A stretch of 51,050 bases of DNA from an uncultured Scytonema sp. GTDB taxonomy: Bacteria; Cyanobacteriota; Cyanobacteriia; Cyanobacteriales; Nostocaceae. This document shows, in pieces, positions 18,241 through 25,652 of the stretch (the first letter of the stretch is position 1; the number at the start of each line of letters is the position of its first letter). The notes under the pieces were generated by a model. The model had not been told where the DNA came from. It was given only the letters and a program-made list of their open reading frames with translations, and made no database searches. The stretch lies in assembly GCA_937873135.1 (NCBI GenBank), contig CALMVQ010000358.1, positions 44,735-95,784 on the forward strand, in the 5' to 3' direction. The position numbers and the translations under genes were made by a program.

Positions 18241-18732
18241 CTACAATTGGAGTACATCCCACAACAGAAGCAGGGAAATAACCAACATCATTATTCCTGC
18301 GCCTCTCTCTACAGTTTTGGGAGAAACACATTTAGCTATCCAACTGCCCAAAGCCACACCCAATAAACTTGTCGTCACCAGTGCAACTCCAGAACCTAGA
18401 AAAACTATCCACGGAGAATGAGACTGGGCACTCATCAGCAAAGTCGATAGCTGTGTCTTATCGCCAATTTCTGCTAGAAAAATCGTGAAGAAGGTAGTGC
18501 TAAAAGTGACTGCGATGGATTGCTGTTTGAAATTGCGTAGGCGTAGCCCGCCGCAGGCATCGCTAACTTCAGATGATTCACTAGAGCTTAATGAGGACTC
18601 TTCTGCTTCAGGCTGTTCATCAACACAAACCCATGTATCTGAATAGCATTTATTACATTCTTCTATTTCCGGTTGGCTTTCCAACTGAGATTCACTATAG
18701 CTTGGGTGTGCAGTGTCAAGTTTCACGGTCAA
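18241..18732 (-). CDS. half-size GDT1/Mnx-family manganese exporter with acidic extension
   Basis: 163 residues. The C-terminal 88 or so contain one GDT1/UPF0016 half (AEIGDKTQLS motif, three membrane segments). The first roughly 70 residues are a Ser/Glu-rich hydrophilic extension with several cysteines (CNKCYSDTWVC). No ATG exists in frame: the start is a TTG at 18732 or the GTG two codons later, so the N-terminus is uncertain. Residues DACGGLRLR are encoded by a REP-like palindrome (18535-18563) inserted in frame, suggesting part of the extension is acquired. It is cotranscribed with the other half-size gene 76 bp downstream, and manganese export by the pair is the likely role. Confidence 0.82.
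   Translation of the reverse strand: MTVKLDTAHPSYSESQLESQPEIEECNKCYSDTWVCVDEQPEAEESSLSSSESSEVSDACGGLRLRNFKQQSIAVTFSTTFFTIFLAEIGDKTQLSTLLMSAQSHSPWIVFLGSGVALVTTSLLGVALGSWIAKCVSPKTVERGAGIMMLVISLLLLWDVLQL
18535..18563. repeat. REP-like palindrome inside a coding sequence, copy 2
   Basis: gcgtaggcgtagcccgccgc and the next 9 bases, the inverse of the repeat at 6584-6615, lie in frame within the second manganese-exporter gene and encode DACGGLRLR on the minus strand, just before the first membrane segment. Confidence 0.8.
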
Positions 18733-18815
18733 TCATTCTAGTTTTTTTCATATTCTTCTCATTTTCTCAGCATTTTTCATAAATTGCAACCTATTTCTCG
18801 CAAAGCTAGTACCTC

Positions 18816-19175
18816 TCAGCAGAAATCAAAACCCACAGCTTCGTCAAAACGCAGCATTTCTAGACTGCTTTCGCTATAAACCCCTTCTATTTGCTGGCGA
18901 CAGCAATCTATTGCAAAATCATTTAACTCTTCAGGCTTTATGCCATACATATCCTGAAAAATTTCTGATTCTACACGACAGAAACGCGGACGATTTGCGT
19001 AGATGCGACATTCTCGCAAATGTTTGTCGTAGTTTATACACCATCCTCCTTCACCTACCATGCTGAGATAAACTTCCAGTTCCGGTGGGGATAGATACTC
19101 ATCCAAGTCCGGGCGATCTGCTGGGTTAAGATGACAGCAGGCTCCACATTGCTTCACACATTGCCACTTTGCCAT
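18816..19175 (-). CDS. YkgJ-type CxxC zinc/iron-chelating domain protein
   Basis: About 119 residues with the cysteine pattern of the UPF0153/YkgJ family: WQCVKQCGACC at the N-terminus, a central GGWCINY, a CRIY and RPRFCRVE block and a CC near the C-terminus. These proteins bind a metal (zinc or iron) through the cysteines; the cellular role is not established. I chose the ATG at 19175, giving MAKWQC as the start, because the longer frame begins with GTG at 19208 and adds 11 residues not expected for the family. It is separated by 83 bp from the manganese-exporter gene on the same strand and is divergent from psb30. Confidence 0.8.
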   Translation of the reverse strand: MAKWQCVKQCGACCHLNPADRPDLDEYLSPPELEVYLSMVGEGGWCINYDKHLRECRIYANRPRFCRVESEIFQDMYGIKPEELNDFAIDCCRQQIEGVYSESSLEMLRFDEAVGFDFC

Positions 19176-19417
19176 AATGCATTCGGGTTGTAAGAGAACG
19201 GTTTTCACTGTTGTTAAATTTTAATAAATGCTCAGCTGTCATTCAGGGACTGCTAACAGTCAAGCGTCTGCGATTTCAATCCAATGCCTGCTTATTGTAT
19301 GTTTTTTCTTATCATTTTGTTAAGTAAATTAAATTTACATACCGCCCAGCGGATATGATCATTTGCATGTTTTGCAACAACGTTATTTAATTTTTATTTA
19401 GATCCTAGGGAGGGAAA

Positions 19418-19540
19418 ATGTTTGACGCTTTAACCAACATCAACTGGGAAGTTATTTTTCAGCTACTATCTGTTGGACTGATCATGTTAGCTGGTCCAGT
19501 GGTGATTTTTGTCCTGGCATTCCGCAACGGCGATATGTAA
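19418..19540 (+). CDS. psb30: photosystem II protein Psb30 (Ycf12)
   Basis: A 40-residue single-pass thylakoid membrane protein. The sequence [16 protein letters not shown] at the start, the hydrophobic span [19 protein letters not shown] and the end RNGDM match Psb30/Ycf12, a low-molecular-weight subunit at the periphery of the photosystem II core near cytochrome b559 that stabilises the complex. A good ribosome binding site (agggaggg) lies upstream. A hairpin (19549-19577) follows the stop codon. It is monocistronic, convergent with recJ and divergent from the YkgJ-type gene. Confidence 0.95.
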   Translation: MFDALTNINWEVIFQLLSVGLIMLAGPVVIFVLAFRNGDM

Positions 19541-19548
19541 CTTCTGAA

Positions 19549-19577
19549 GTAGGGACGCGATACCCAAGCGTCTCTAC
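19549..19577 (+). terminator. hairpin after psb30
   Basis: gtagggacgc (19549-19558) pairs with gcgtctctac (19568-19577) with one G-T pair. It begins 9 bp after the psb30 stop. No T-run follows, and the sequence resembles a dispersed cyanobacterial repeat, so its terminator role is tentative. Confidence 0.45.
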
Positions 19578-19580
19578 AAC

Positions 19581-19720
19581 TCCTGTACGGGCAGGTTTTA
19601 TCCGATAATCTACCTATTTAATATTGATAGGTCAAACCTGCCCCTACTCCTCCTGTACGGGCAGGTTTTATCCGATAATCTACCTATTTAATATTGATAG
19701 GTCAAACCTGCCCCTACTCC
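19581..19720. repeat. 70-bp perfect tandem duplication, overlapping the recJ 3' end
   Basis: Two identical 70-bp units (19581-19650 and 19651-19720), each starting tcctgtacgggcaggttt. Each unit is itself a hairpin (gggcaggttt pairs with aaacctgccc; acctat pairs with ataggt). The second unit runs into recJ and supplies its last roughly ten codons and stop codon. Confidence 0.9.
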
Positions 19721-21886
19721 TAACTCTTCCAAAGCTTGAACGGCGGCTTGGATCAGTCCGTCGAATTGAGGTTGACAAAGATCGACATCCATAGCCTTTT
19801 CACGATTCGCTCCTAATAAACCAGTATTGCATCCTGGTGAAACGACTAAGAATATCCCTTCAGAATTTTTAATTCTTAATTCATTTAAAGAACGGTTTTG
19901 ATAGACACCACAAGTGTAGTGCTCTTGGTTGTACTTAAAAGTAGTCCTCAAAAAAGGAGATATAGAGGTAAATAATAGATGCGACTGAGTTGGGAGGCGG
20001 ACACCTACTAATTCTAACTCAATGGTGGTGTTGCCGTTAAATTGATTTTCCCGCAGCTTGTAAGCAACATCAACTCGCGGTGGTAGGGGAAAGTAATCGC
20101 GCCAACGCCATGCGATCGCCTTAATTTTATAAAGTTGATTGTCAATTGTTTGTGCAAGTGTCACTTTCAGGTGACTGCGACTCTTGCCAACAGTTTCCTG
20201 TTCAACCACTTGGACATCAGTTGTCCAGAATACTGGATTGGGGTTATTAATACCGCAGGGTTCTAAAACATTAAGCTGTTGATAAAGCTCGTGATTAATT
20301 TGATTGAAGTTGACTTGAACGTCTATTTTCAGCAAGGGTTTGAGATGCTGGATTTCAAGACAATAGTTGGCAAACTCACTCAGGCGCGATCGCAACGCCG
20401 CTAAGTTTTCTGATGATAGAGAAAATCCGCCGGCTGCTTTGTGTCCGCCAAATTTACCTAGCAAGTCGTGACAATATTCCAATGCTTCAAAGACATCAAA
20501 CTCCGGAATTCCTCTTGCTGAACCGCGAATTTTTTGAGAAGCAGATGGCTCATTTGTCAGATCTTCTTCATAAGTGCCGATAAACACAGGGACGCCATAG
20601 CGTTCCACCAAGCGGGAGGCGACAATCCCAATAACGCCATGATGCCAGTCGGGTTGAACAACGACTAATACCCGGTTTTGCTGTAGAGAAGTGACGTATT
20701 CTGCCTCGACAATTGTGATCGCCTGTTGTTCAATTTCGGAGCACATGTCCTGGCGCTGTTTGTTAATTACTTCACACTGCATTGCCCTTTCCATGGCTAT
20801 TCCCATATCATCCGTCGTCAGCAATTCAATCACAATCCGAGGATCGCCAATACGACCAATAGCATTAATTCGCGGCCCCAAGCGAAATCCAATATCCTCT
20901 GGCTTGAGGGATTTTCGATTAGATGAAGGCGAGTTGTGAGTTGTTGGTTGTTGATTGTTGGTTGTGAGATTGCCAACAGATAAAGTGGATAAGGAAATTT
21001 CCCCATTATTCCCCTCTCCCCCTCCAGGCTGCACTCCAGACATCAGAATTAATGCTTTTATCCCAGACAATTTAGATTTGGGTAACTGCTGTAAACCACG
21101 TTTTACCCAACGGCGATTGACATCTGTTAAGGGAGCTAAATCTGCAATAGTTCCCAGTGTAAATAGTTCCAGCATTGGTGCTAATATACTTTCAGATTGT
21201 CCCATCTGTTCAGCAAGAGACACTGCCACAATATAGGCGACGCCAACACCGGCAAGACCCCGATAAGGTGAGGATTCTCGAATGAGTTTGGGGTTGAGGA
21301 TAGCGTCAGCGTCTGGTAATTCTTGAGGAAGATCGTGATGATCGCTAACAATGACTTTTAGACCAAGTTTTTTGGCAAGAGCAATTGGTTCAACGGCTGA
21401 GATGCCATTATCTACTGTCAGAATCAGTCCTACGCCGTTTTCATGAGAGACTTCGACAATGCGGTTGTTGATACCGTAACCTTCGTGCATCCGACTAGGA
21501 ATATCATAATCTACTTGAGCACCTAACCAACGCAGACTACGCAACAGTAAAGCAGTGCTTGTCATCCCATCAGCATCGTAGTCACCGCAAATAATGATTT
21601 TTTCTTGAGAGGTGATCGCATTTTGCAACAAATTCAAACTTTTTGCCAGATCGGGAAACTCTTCAAGTGGTGGAGGTAAGATTAAAGATTCTGGATTTAA
21701 AAATATTTGTGCTGCTTCCTCAGTGGCAATGCCACGATTTATCAGCAGTTGGCTAAGTGTGGACGACAAGTTCGTTGCTTCTGCCAACTTTTGCGCCAAT
21801 TCTACTTTTTGCGGAAAAATTTGCCACCGCTGAAGAGGCAATCGCTGACGGGGATGAAGGACATGAGGTGTTGGTTGCTTTAGCAC
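19688..21886 (-). CDS. recJ: single-stranded-DNA exonuclease RecJ
   Basis: A 732-residue DHH-family 5'-3' exonuclease that degrades single-stranded DNA in recombination and mismatch repair. Motif I is GDYDADGMTS (101-110), the DHH motif is SDHHDLP (181-187), a RINAIGRIGDP block follows near 339, and the DHHA1 domain contains GKFGGHKAAGGFS. It is longer than typical RecJ. Residues about 288-327 form a polar, Asn/Gln/Thr-rich insertion partly encoded by a tandem-repeat tract (20931-20972). The C-terminal GVGAGLTYQY and stop are encoded by a mobile 70-bp repeat unit. Heptamer repeats lie just upstream of the start. It is convergent with psb30. Confidence 0.93.
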   Translation of the reverse strand: MLKQPTPHVLHPRQRLPLQRWQIFPQKVELAQKLAEATNLSSTLSQLLINRGIATEEAAQIFLNPESLILPPPLEEFPDLAKSLNLLQNAITSQEKIIICGDYDADGMTSTALLLRSLRWLGAQVDYDIPSRMHEGYGINNRIVEVSHENGVGLILTVDNGISAVEPIALAKKLGLKVIVSDHHDLPQELPDADAILNPKLIRESSPYRGLAGVGVAYIVAVSLAEQMGQSESILAPMLELFTLGTIADLAPLTDVNRRWVKRGLQQLPKSKLSGIKALILMSGVQPGGGEGNNGEISLSTLSVGNLTTNNQQPTTHNSPSSNRKSLKPEDIGFRLGPRINAIGRIGDPRIVIELLTTDDMGIAMERAMQCEVINKQRQDMCSEIEQQAITIVEAEYVTSLQQNRVLVVVQPDWHHGVIGIVASRLVERYGVPVFIGTYEEDLTNEPSASQKIRGSARGIPEFDVFEALEYCHDLLGKFGGHKAAGGFSLSSENLAALRSRLSEFANYCLEIQHLKPLLKIDVQVNFNQINHELYQQLNVLEPCGINNPNPVFWTTDVQVVEQETVGKSRSHLKVTLAQTIDNQLYKIKAIAWRWRDYFPLPPRVDVAYKLRENQFNGNTTIELELVGVRLPTQSHLLFTSISPFLRTTFKYNQEHYTCGVYQNRSLNELRIKNSEGIFLVVSPGCNTGLLGANREKAMDVDLCQPQFDGLIQAAVQALEELGVGAGLTYQY
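20931..20972. repeat. short tandem repeat tract inside recJ
   Basis: gttgtgagttgttggttgtt-type heptamers, the same kind as in the intergenic STRRs, lie in frame within recJ and encode the TTNNQQPTTHN-type stretch (residues about 306-319). Confidence 0.7.
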
Positions 21887-21893
21887 AGTCGCT

Positions 21894-21972
21894 GTTAGTT
21901 GTTAGTTGTTAATTGTTAGTTGTTAATTGTTGGTTGGATTTTCTTATAACCACTAACCACTAACCACTAACC
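21894..21972. repeat. heptanucleotide STRR upstream of recJ
   Basis: Six heptamers of the gttagtt/gttaatt/gttggtt type (21894-21935) followed by three ccactaa heptamers (21950-21970). They begin 7 bp upstream of the recJ start codon and occupy its 5' region. Confidence 0.85.
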
Positions 21973-21989
21973 AGTCTTCGCTCTTGAAT

Positions 21990-22415
21990 TTAAAACACAT
22001 TGACACGACCATCGTCACGGACGTAAACCGAGCGATCGCCATGTGATCGCCAATTTGGACGCAGTTCCACCTGCAGTGTACCAAAGTTTGGTTGAGAGAC
22101 AATGGCTTTTAGCGATAACTTCATGTCATTCCAAAATACAAGAGATACATTAGGCTTTGTCCCGTCTCCTTGGGAGAGTGTTAATTGCTGTCCGGGACGC
22201 AGGGAAATTGGGTCGGTGCCTTGTATTTTCTCTAATTTGATGAGAATAGAGGTGTGATTTACTATTTTTACTTGAATGCGTTTACCCGGTGTAAACTGAA
22301 TTGGCTGTAAACCACATTTAGAGGCACAAGTGACTGCCAGTGTGCGGCTGTGGTTTTCAGTTGATGCCAGAATTATAAATATTGCCAATAAAGTTGTAGA
22401 TACAAACTTAAACAT
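21990..22415 (-). CDS. hypothetical secreted protein
   Basis: 141 residues with an N-terminal hydrophobic signal (FVSTTLLAIFIILAS) and a predicted mature region rich in beta-strand character (CGLQPIQFTPGKRIQVKIVN, ISLRPGQQLTLSQGDG, LQVELRPNWRSHGD, SVYVRDDGRVNVF). I recognise no named family; the pattern of a short beta-sandwich-like periplasmic protein occurs in cyanobacteria. Two cysteines (CASKC) lie just after the signal. It is on the same strand as recJ, about 100 bp upstream, separated by STRRs. Function unknown. Confidence 0.75.
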   Translation of the reverse strand: MFKFVSTTLLAIFIILASTENHSRTLAVTCASKCGLQPIQFTPGKRIQVKIVNHTSILIKLEKIQGTDPISLRPGQQLTLSQGDGTKPNVSLVFWNDMKLSLKAIVSQPNFGTLQVELRPNWRSHGDRSVYVRDDGRVNVF

Positions 22416-22606
22416 AGAAGTGAAACTTACGTACTTAGGCTATAAATGTGTAAATTTGAAGACTTCAGCCTAACATTGTCGAATCGCGATCGTCATCTGG
22501 TCACTAACCCCTAGCTATAACCGAGAGAGAAAAAAAGCGGAACAATCACCAACGCCCAGAATCAGTATTCTATTGCGCTAGTACAGAACTGTAAGGAAGA
22601 GAACAA

Positions 22607-22753
22607 ATGACCAACGCTGATCAACCTGAAATACTCAGCCGATTCGACCGAATTGAATCCGCCTTAGACAGGGAGGTTGCCGTAAATGCGGATTTGAGAG
22701 CAACGGCTGAAGCTCTACTTGCTACTCCTACTATAGTTCCTGCATACTTCTGA
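22607..22753 (+). CDS. short orphan ORF, possibly truncated coiled-coil protein
   Basis: 48 residues, starting MTNADQPEILSRFDRIESAL, preceded by an aaggaag ribosome binding site. The N-terminus looks like that of small cyanobacterial coiled-coil proteins with an ILxRxDRIExAL start, which are normally longer. Here the frame stops after PAYF, and its last 23 bp overlap the 3' end of the SDR gene on the other strand. It is probably a truncated relic; a genuine short peptide is possible. Confidence 0.4.
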   Translation: MTNADQPEILSRFDRIESALDREVAVNADLRATAEALLATPTIVPAYF

Positions 22754-23534
22754 CGACTTTAACCACCTGCTTTCTGGGTGCCAATTTGACAAGATGAACT
22801 AGAATCTGATTTTTTAAGCCAGGGATGACAACAGTTTTGTTTGCCATTAAACCAAGATAGCCAATCTTGGCGACAGTTTCCGCATCCATCATTTTCTTAC
22901 CCTTAACCAGTTTAGTGTCTGCCATTCCGGTTCTTTGATGAAATGCCGAATGTGTTGGTCCTGGACAAAGAACGGTTACGGTGACACCTGTACCCTCCAA
23001 CTCATTCGCGATCGCTTCTGAAAAAGATAGGATATAGGCTTTAGTCGCGAAATAAACCGCCATAAAAGGGCCTGGTTGAAAAGCAGCAGTGGAGGCAACG
23101 TTCAGTATTTTTCCCTCACCCTGCTTTACCATGTCTTTGAGGAATAACTTAGTTAAATGGGTAAGACATACTAAGTTTACCTGAAGCATTTCTAGTTCAC
23201 AAGTGAGGTCTGTTTCGTTAAATAATCCGTGATTACCAAATCCGGCATTATTTACCAACACATCAACATTAATAGATGCTTGTTGTAGTTCTGTAAAAAT
23301 TTCTTTTGGTGATGTTGAGATGGATAGATCTTTAACAATAGTTGTGGTAGAGATGCCAAATTCTCGCTCAAATTCAGTAGCAACTTCAATGACTTTTTGT
23401 TCTCTGATATCAACTAATACGAGATTGTATTTATCACGAGCAAAATTACGTGCTAATTCGTAGCCAATTCCACTACCCGCTCCAGTAATAAGAGCAGTTT
23501 TCGTATGCTGAGCTTGATGATGTGTTGAATTCAT
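22731..23534 (-). CDS. short-chain dehydrogenase/reductase (SDR)
   Basis: A 267-residue classical-type SDR, NAD(P)-dependent. The cofactor motif is TGAGSGIG (residues 17-24), followed by NNAG (95-98), catalytic Ser148 in NVASTAA, and Tyr161/Lys165 in VYFATKAY. The PGPT motif (around 190) is also present. The length and the DLTCELEMLQVNL region fit the short-chain group annotated as oxidoreductases of unknown substrate. A strong terminator for the upstream KimA-like gene lies between them, so it is transcribed separately. Substrate unknown. Confidence 0.92.
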   Translation of the reverse strand: MNSTHHQAQHTKTALITGAGSGIGYELARNFARDKYNLVLVDIREQKVIEVATEFEREFGISTTTIVKDLSISTSPKEIFTELQQASINVDVLVNNAGFGNHGLFNETDLTCELEMLQVNLVCLTHLTKLFLKDMVKQGEGKILNVASTAAFQPGPFMAVYFATKAYILSFSEAIANELEGTGVTVTVLCPGPTHSAFHQRTGMADTKLVKGKKMMDAETVAKIGYLGLMANKTVVIPGLKNQILVHLVKLAPRKQVVKVVRSMQEL

Positions 23535-23583
23535 ATTAGAAAATTTACCTCATTACTTTAAGAAATTAAAATAATTTCATCTC

Positions 23584-23626
23584 AAAAAAAATGGATTGTT
23601 TTGCCTAAAAGCGAAACAATCCATTT
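23584..23626 (-). terminator. Rho-independent terminator of the KimA-like gene
   Basis: On the minus strand a perfect 13-bp stem (aaatggattgttt at 23589-23601 pairing with aaacaatccattt at 23614-23626) is followed by eight T. It lies 30 bp beyond the stop codon of the transporter gene and upstream of the SDR gene. Confidence 0.87.
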
Positions 23627-23655
23627 ACTATTACATCAAAAATTCTCTTCCACTG

Positions 23656-25497
23656 TTACAGATAATACCTAACAGTGGTAACAACCCGACTTTTCTGCGA
23701 TCGCAAAGCCGTCTTTAAGAACAATGCTGTTTGATTGTGCAAAAAACTCTCCCACCAATTACGTGGTACAAAAGCGGGAATAATGACGGTTGTAAAGACA
23801 CCTTTATGACGCTCTTCAAAATCAGTGATAAAATCGACGATTGGTTCAATTAAAGCGCGATAAGGAGAGTTGATAATTTCTAAATCAATATCAGACTCTA
23901 GTTTTCGCCATTGTTCTTGCAGTTTTTCCTTGTCTGTAGTACCAATATCTACATGAACTGCAACAATTTCATCGGCAATAGTGCGTGCATAGTCCAAAGC
24001 TTCTGCCGTTCCTCGGTTAAGTTGTCCGACAACAACTACCGCAGGGTGAGTCACCACTGGTGGTTTAGGTCTCGGAAGATAACCTCTAGGTGGCATTGTA
24101 TCAAGACTGAGACGTTCTGCTACATGTATGTAGTGACGGCGAATGGCTAAAAATAAACTCACTATCAAAGGAATTGCGACTGCAACCACCCAAGCGCCAG
24201 CAAGGAACTTTGTCTGTAAGATCACCAGCAGAACGATCGCTGTCGTAATACTTCCCAAGCCATTCATTGCCGCTCTTGGTTGCCAACCCGGTAAACGTTC
24301 ATTGAACCAGTGGCGTACCATCCCGGCTTGGGAGAGGGTAAAGGAAGTGAACACACCTACCGCATAAAGAGAAATCAGCTTGTCCACACTGCCGTTGAAG
24401 ACAACGACCAAAGCACCACCAAACAGGCTGAGCAAAATGATACCGTTGGAGTACACTAAACGCTCACCTAAGAGTGCTAATTGCCGGGGCAAAAATCCAT
24501 CACGGGCTAAAAGCGAGGAAAGTCTGGGAAAGTCCGCATAGCTGGTATTAGCTGCTAATAGTAAAATCAACAGCGTGGCAATTTGGATAAAGTTGTAAAA
24601 GATCCCATTGCCCAAAACATTGTGACTCAACTGAGAAATGACAGTTTCTTTTGCGTTGGGAACAATCTGATAAACGTTGGCTAAGTGAGTGATGCCGAGA
24701 AACATTAAGCCCAGAATCAAGCCCATGTAGAGCATGGTAACGCGGGCGTTTTTCCATTCTGGAGGCTTAAAAGCTGGAACGCCATTTGATATTGCTTCTA
24801 CCCCTGTGAGGGCTGCACATCCCTGAGAAAATGCCCGCAAAATCAAAAATAGACCAAGTGGTTCTGCTGCTGGGATCACAGGAGGAATCGCGTGAATTTG
24901 TCCGGTAGCCTGTTTGTAGAAACCCACAGCAATCATAATAAAAACGCTGACAATAAAGGCATAAGTAGGAATCATAAAAATTTTGCCTGATTCCTTTACA
25001 CCTCTTAAATTTGCCAGCATGATTAAGACAATAAACAGCAAGCAGAGTTCTACTGAGAAATGTCGCAACGGTTGCAACGCTGGAATTGAAGTGAGGTTAT
25101 CTACCCCAGAGGCAATACTGACAGTTACCGTCAGCACGTAGTCAATCATCAGCGCTGCACCAGCGGTTAAACCTGGATAAACTCCCAAGTTATCTTTAGC
25201 AACGATGTAAGCTCCACCGCCACTAGGATAGGCGCGGATTGTTTGTTGGTAGGATAGGGTAATTATCAGTAGCAGTAAAGAGATCGCCAAAGCAATCCAG
25301 ATAGATCCACCGATAAAAGCACCACCTGCTAGCACTAAAACTTTGAGAATTTCTTCTGTAGCATATGCTACAGAAGACAGAGCATCGGAAGAAAGAACCG
25401 CTAAAGCTGCTGCGTTGCCCAACCTTTCTTCACTATGAGCACTTGTTGGCAGGGTGCGACCTAATAAAAACTGCTTTATTCGAGGGTATAAGGACAT
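23656..25497 (-). CDS. KimA-like APC-superfamily potassium transporter, paralogue 2
   Basis: About 613 residues, 12 membrane segments plus a C-terminal cytoplasmic domain of about 140 residues. It strongly resembles Bacillus KimA (YdaO), a high-affinity potassium/proton symporter inhibited by cyclic di-AMP: LGRTLPTSAHSEERLGNAAALAVLSSDALSSVAYATE at the start, YPSGGGAYIVAKDNLG in TM3, GCAALTGVEAISNGVPAFK, NTSYADFPRLSSLLARDGFLPRQ, and a tail with PAVVVVGQLNRGTAEALDYA. I chose the start at 25497 (MSLYPRIKQFLLG) because it aligns with the upstream paralogue; an ATG six codons earlier adds MLSGLC. A hairpin lies at 25508-25536 in the leader. A general amino acid permease is the alternative. Confidence 0.85.
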   Translation of the reverse strand: MSLYPRIKQFLLGRTLPTSAHSEERLGNAAALAVLSSDALSSVAYATEEILKVLVLAGGAFIGGSIWIALAISLLLLIITLSYQQTIRAYPSGGGAYIVAKDNLGVYPGLTAGAALMIDYVLTVTVSIASGVDNLTSIPALQPLRHFSVELCLLFIVLIMLANLRGVKESGKIFMIPTYAFIVSVFIMIAVGFYKQATGQIHAIPPVIPAAEPLGLFLILRAFSQGCAALTGVEAISNGVPAFKPPEWKNARVTMLYMGLILGLMFLGITHLANVYQIVPNAKETVISQLSHNVLGNGIFYNFIQIATLLILLLAANTSYADFPRLSSLLARDGFLPRQLALLGERLVYSNGIILLSLFGGALVVVFNGSVDKLISLYAVGVFTSFTLSQAGMVRHWFNERLPGWQPRAAMNGLGSITTAIVLLVILQTKFLAGAWVVAVAIPLIVSLFLAIRRHYIHVAERLSLDTMPPRGYLPRPKPPVVTHPAVVVVGQLNRGTAEALDYARTIADEIVAVHVDIGTTDKEKLQEQWRKLESDIDLEIINSPYRALIEPIVDFITDFEERHKGVFTTVIIPAFVPRNWWESFLHNQTALFLKTALRSQKSRVVTTVRYYL

Positions 25498-25507
25498 ACA
25501 AAGTCCG

Positions 25508-25536
25508 CTGAGCAAGGGTTTTTACTCCCTGCTCAG
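25508..25536 (-). promoter_or_regulatory. hairpin in the leader of the KimA-like gene
   Basis: ctgagcaaggg pairs with ccctgctcag with one bulged base, 11 bp upstream of the chosen start codon on the minus strand. It is well placed to influence ribosome binding. I could not recognise a c-di-AMP (ydaO-type) riboswitch in the 155-bp leader. Confidence 0.4.
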
Positions 25537-25652
25537 TAGAATCAGTGGTTAACTACAGAGCAAGGAATATAGCAATTTTGGCAGATTCTTAACCAATTAA
25601 CCTAAAAATTTATTTGAGTTTTCTCACTACTTACATACTCATTTTTTTTCAG

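Noticed and set aside
21894-21972. Heptamer repeats considered as CRISPR or binding-site arrays
   Set aside because: Units are 7 bp without spacers and the same class occurs at several unrelated places, as expected for STRRs.
25516-25652. Possible c-di-AMP riboswitch before the second KimA-like gene
   Set aside because: The conserved ydaO-type core could not be found; only a simple hairpin is visible.
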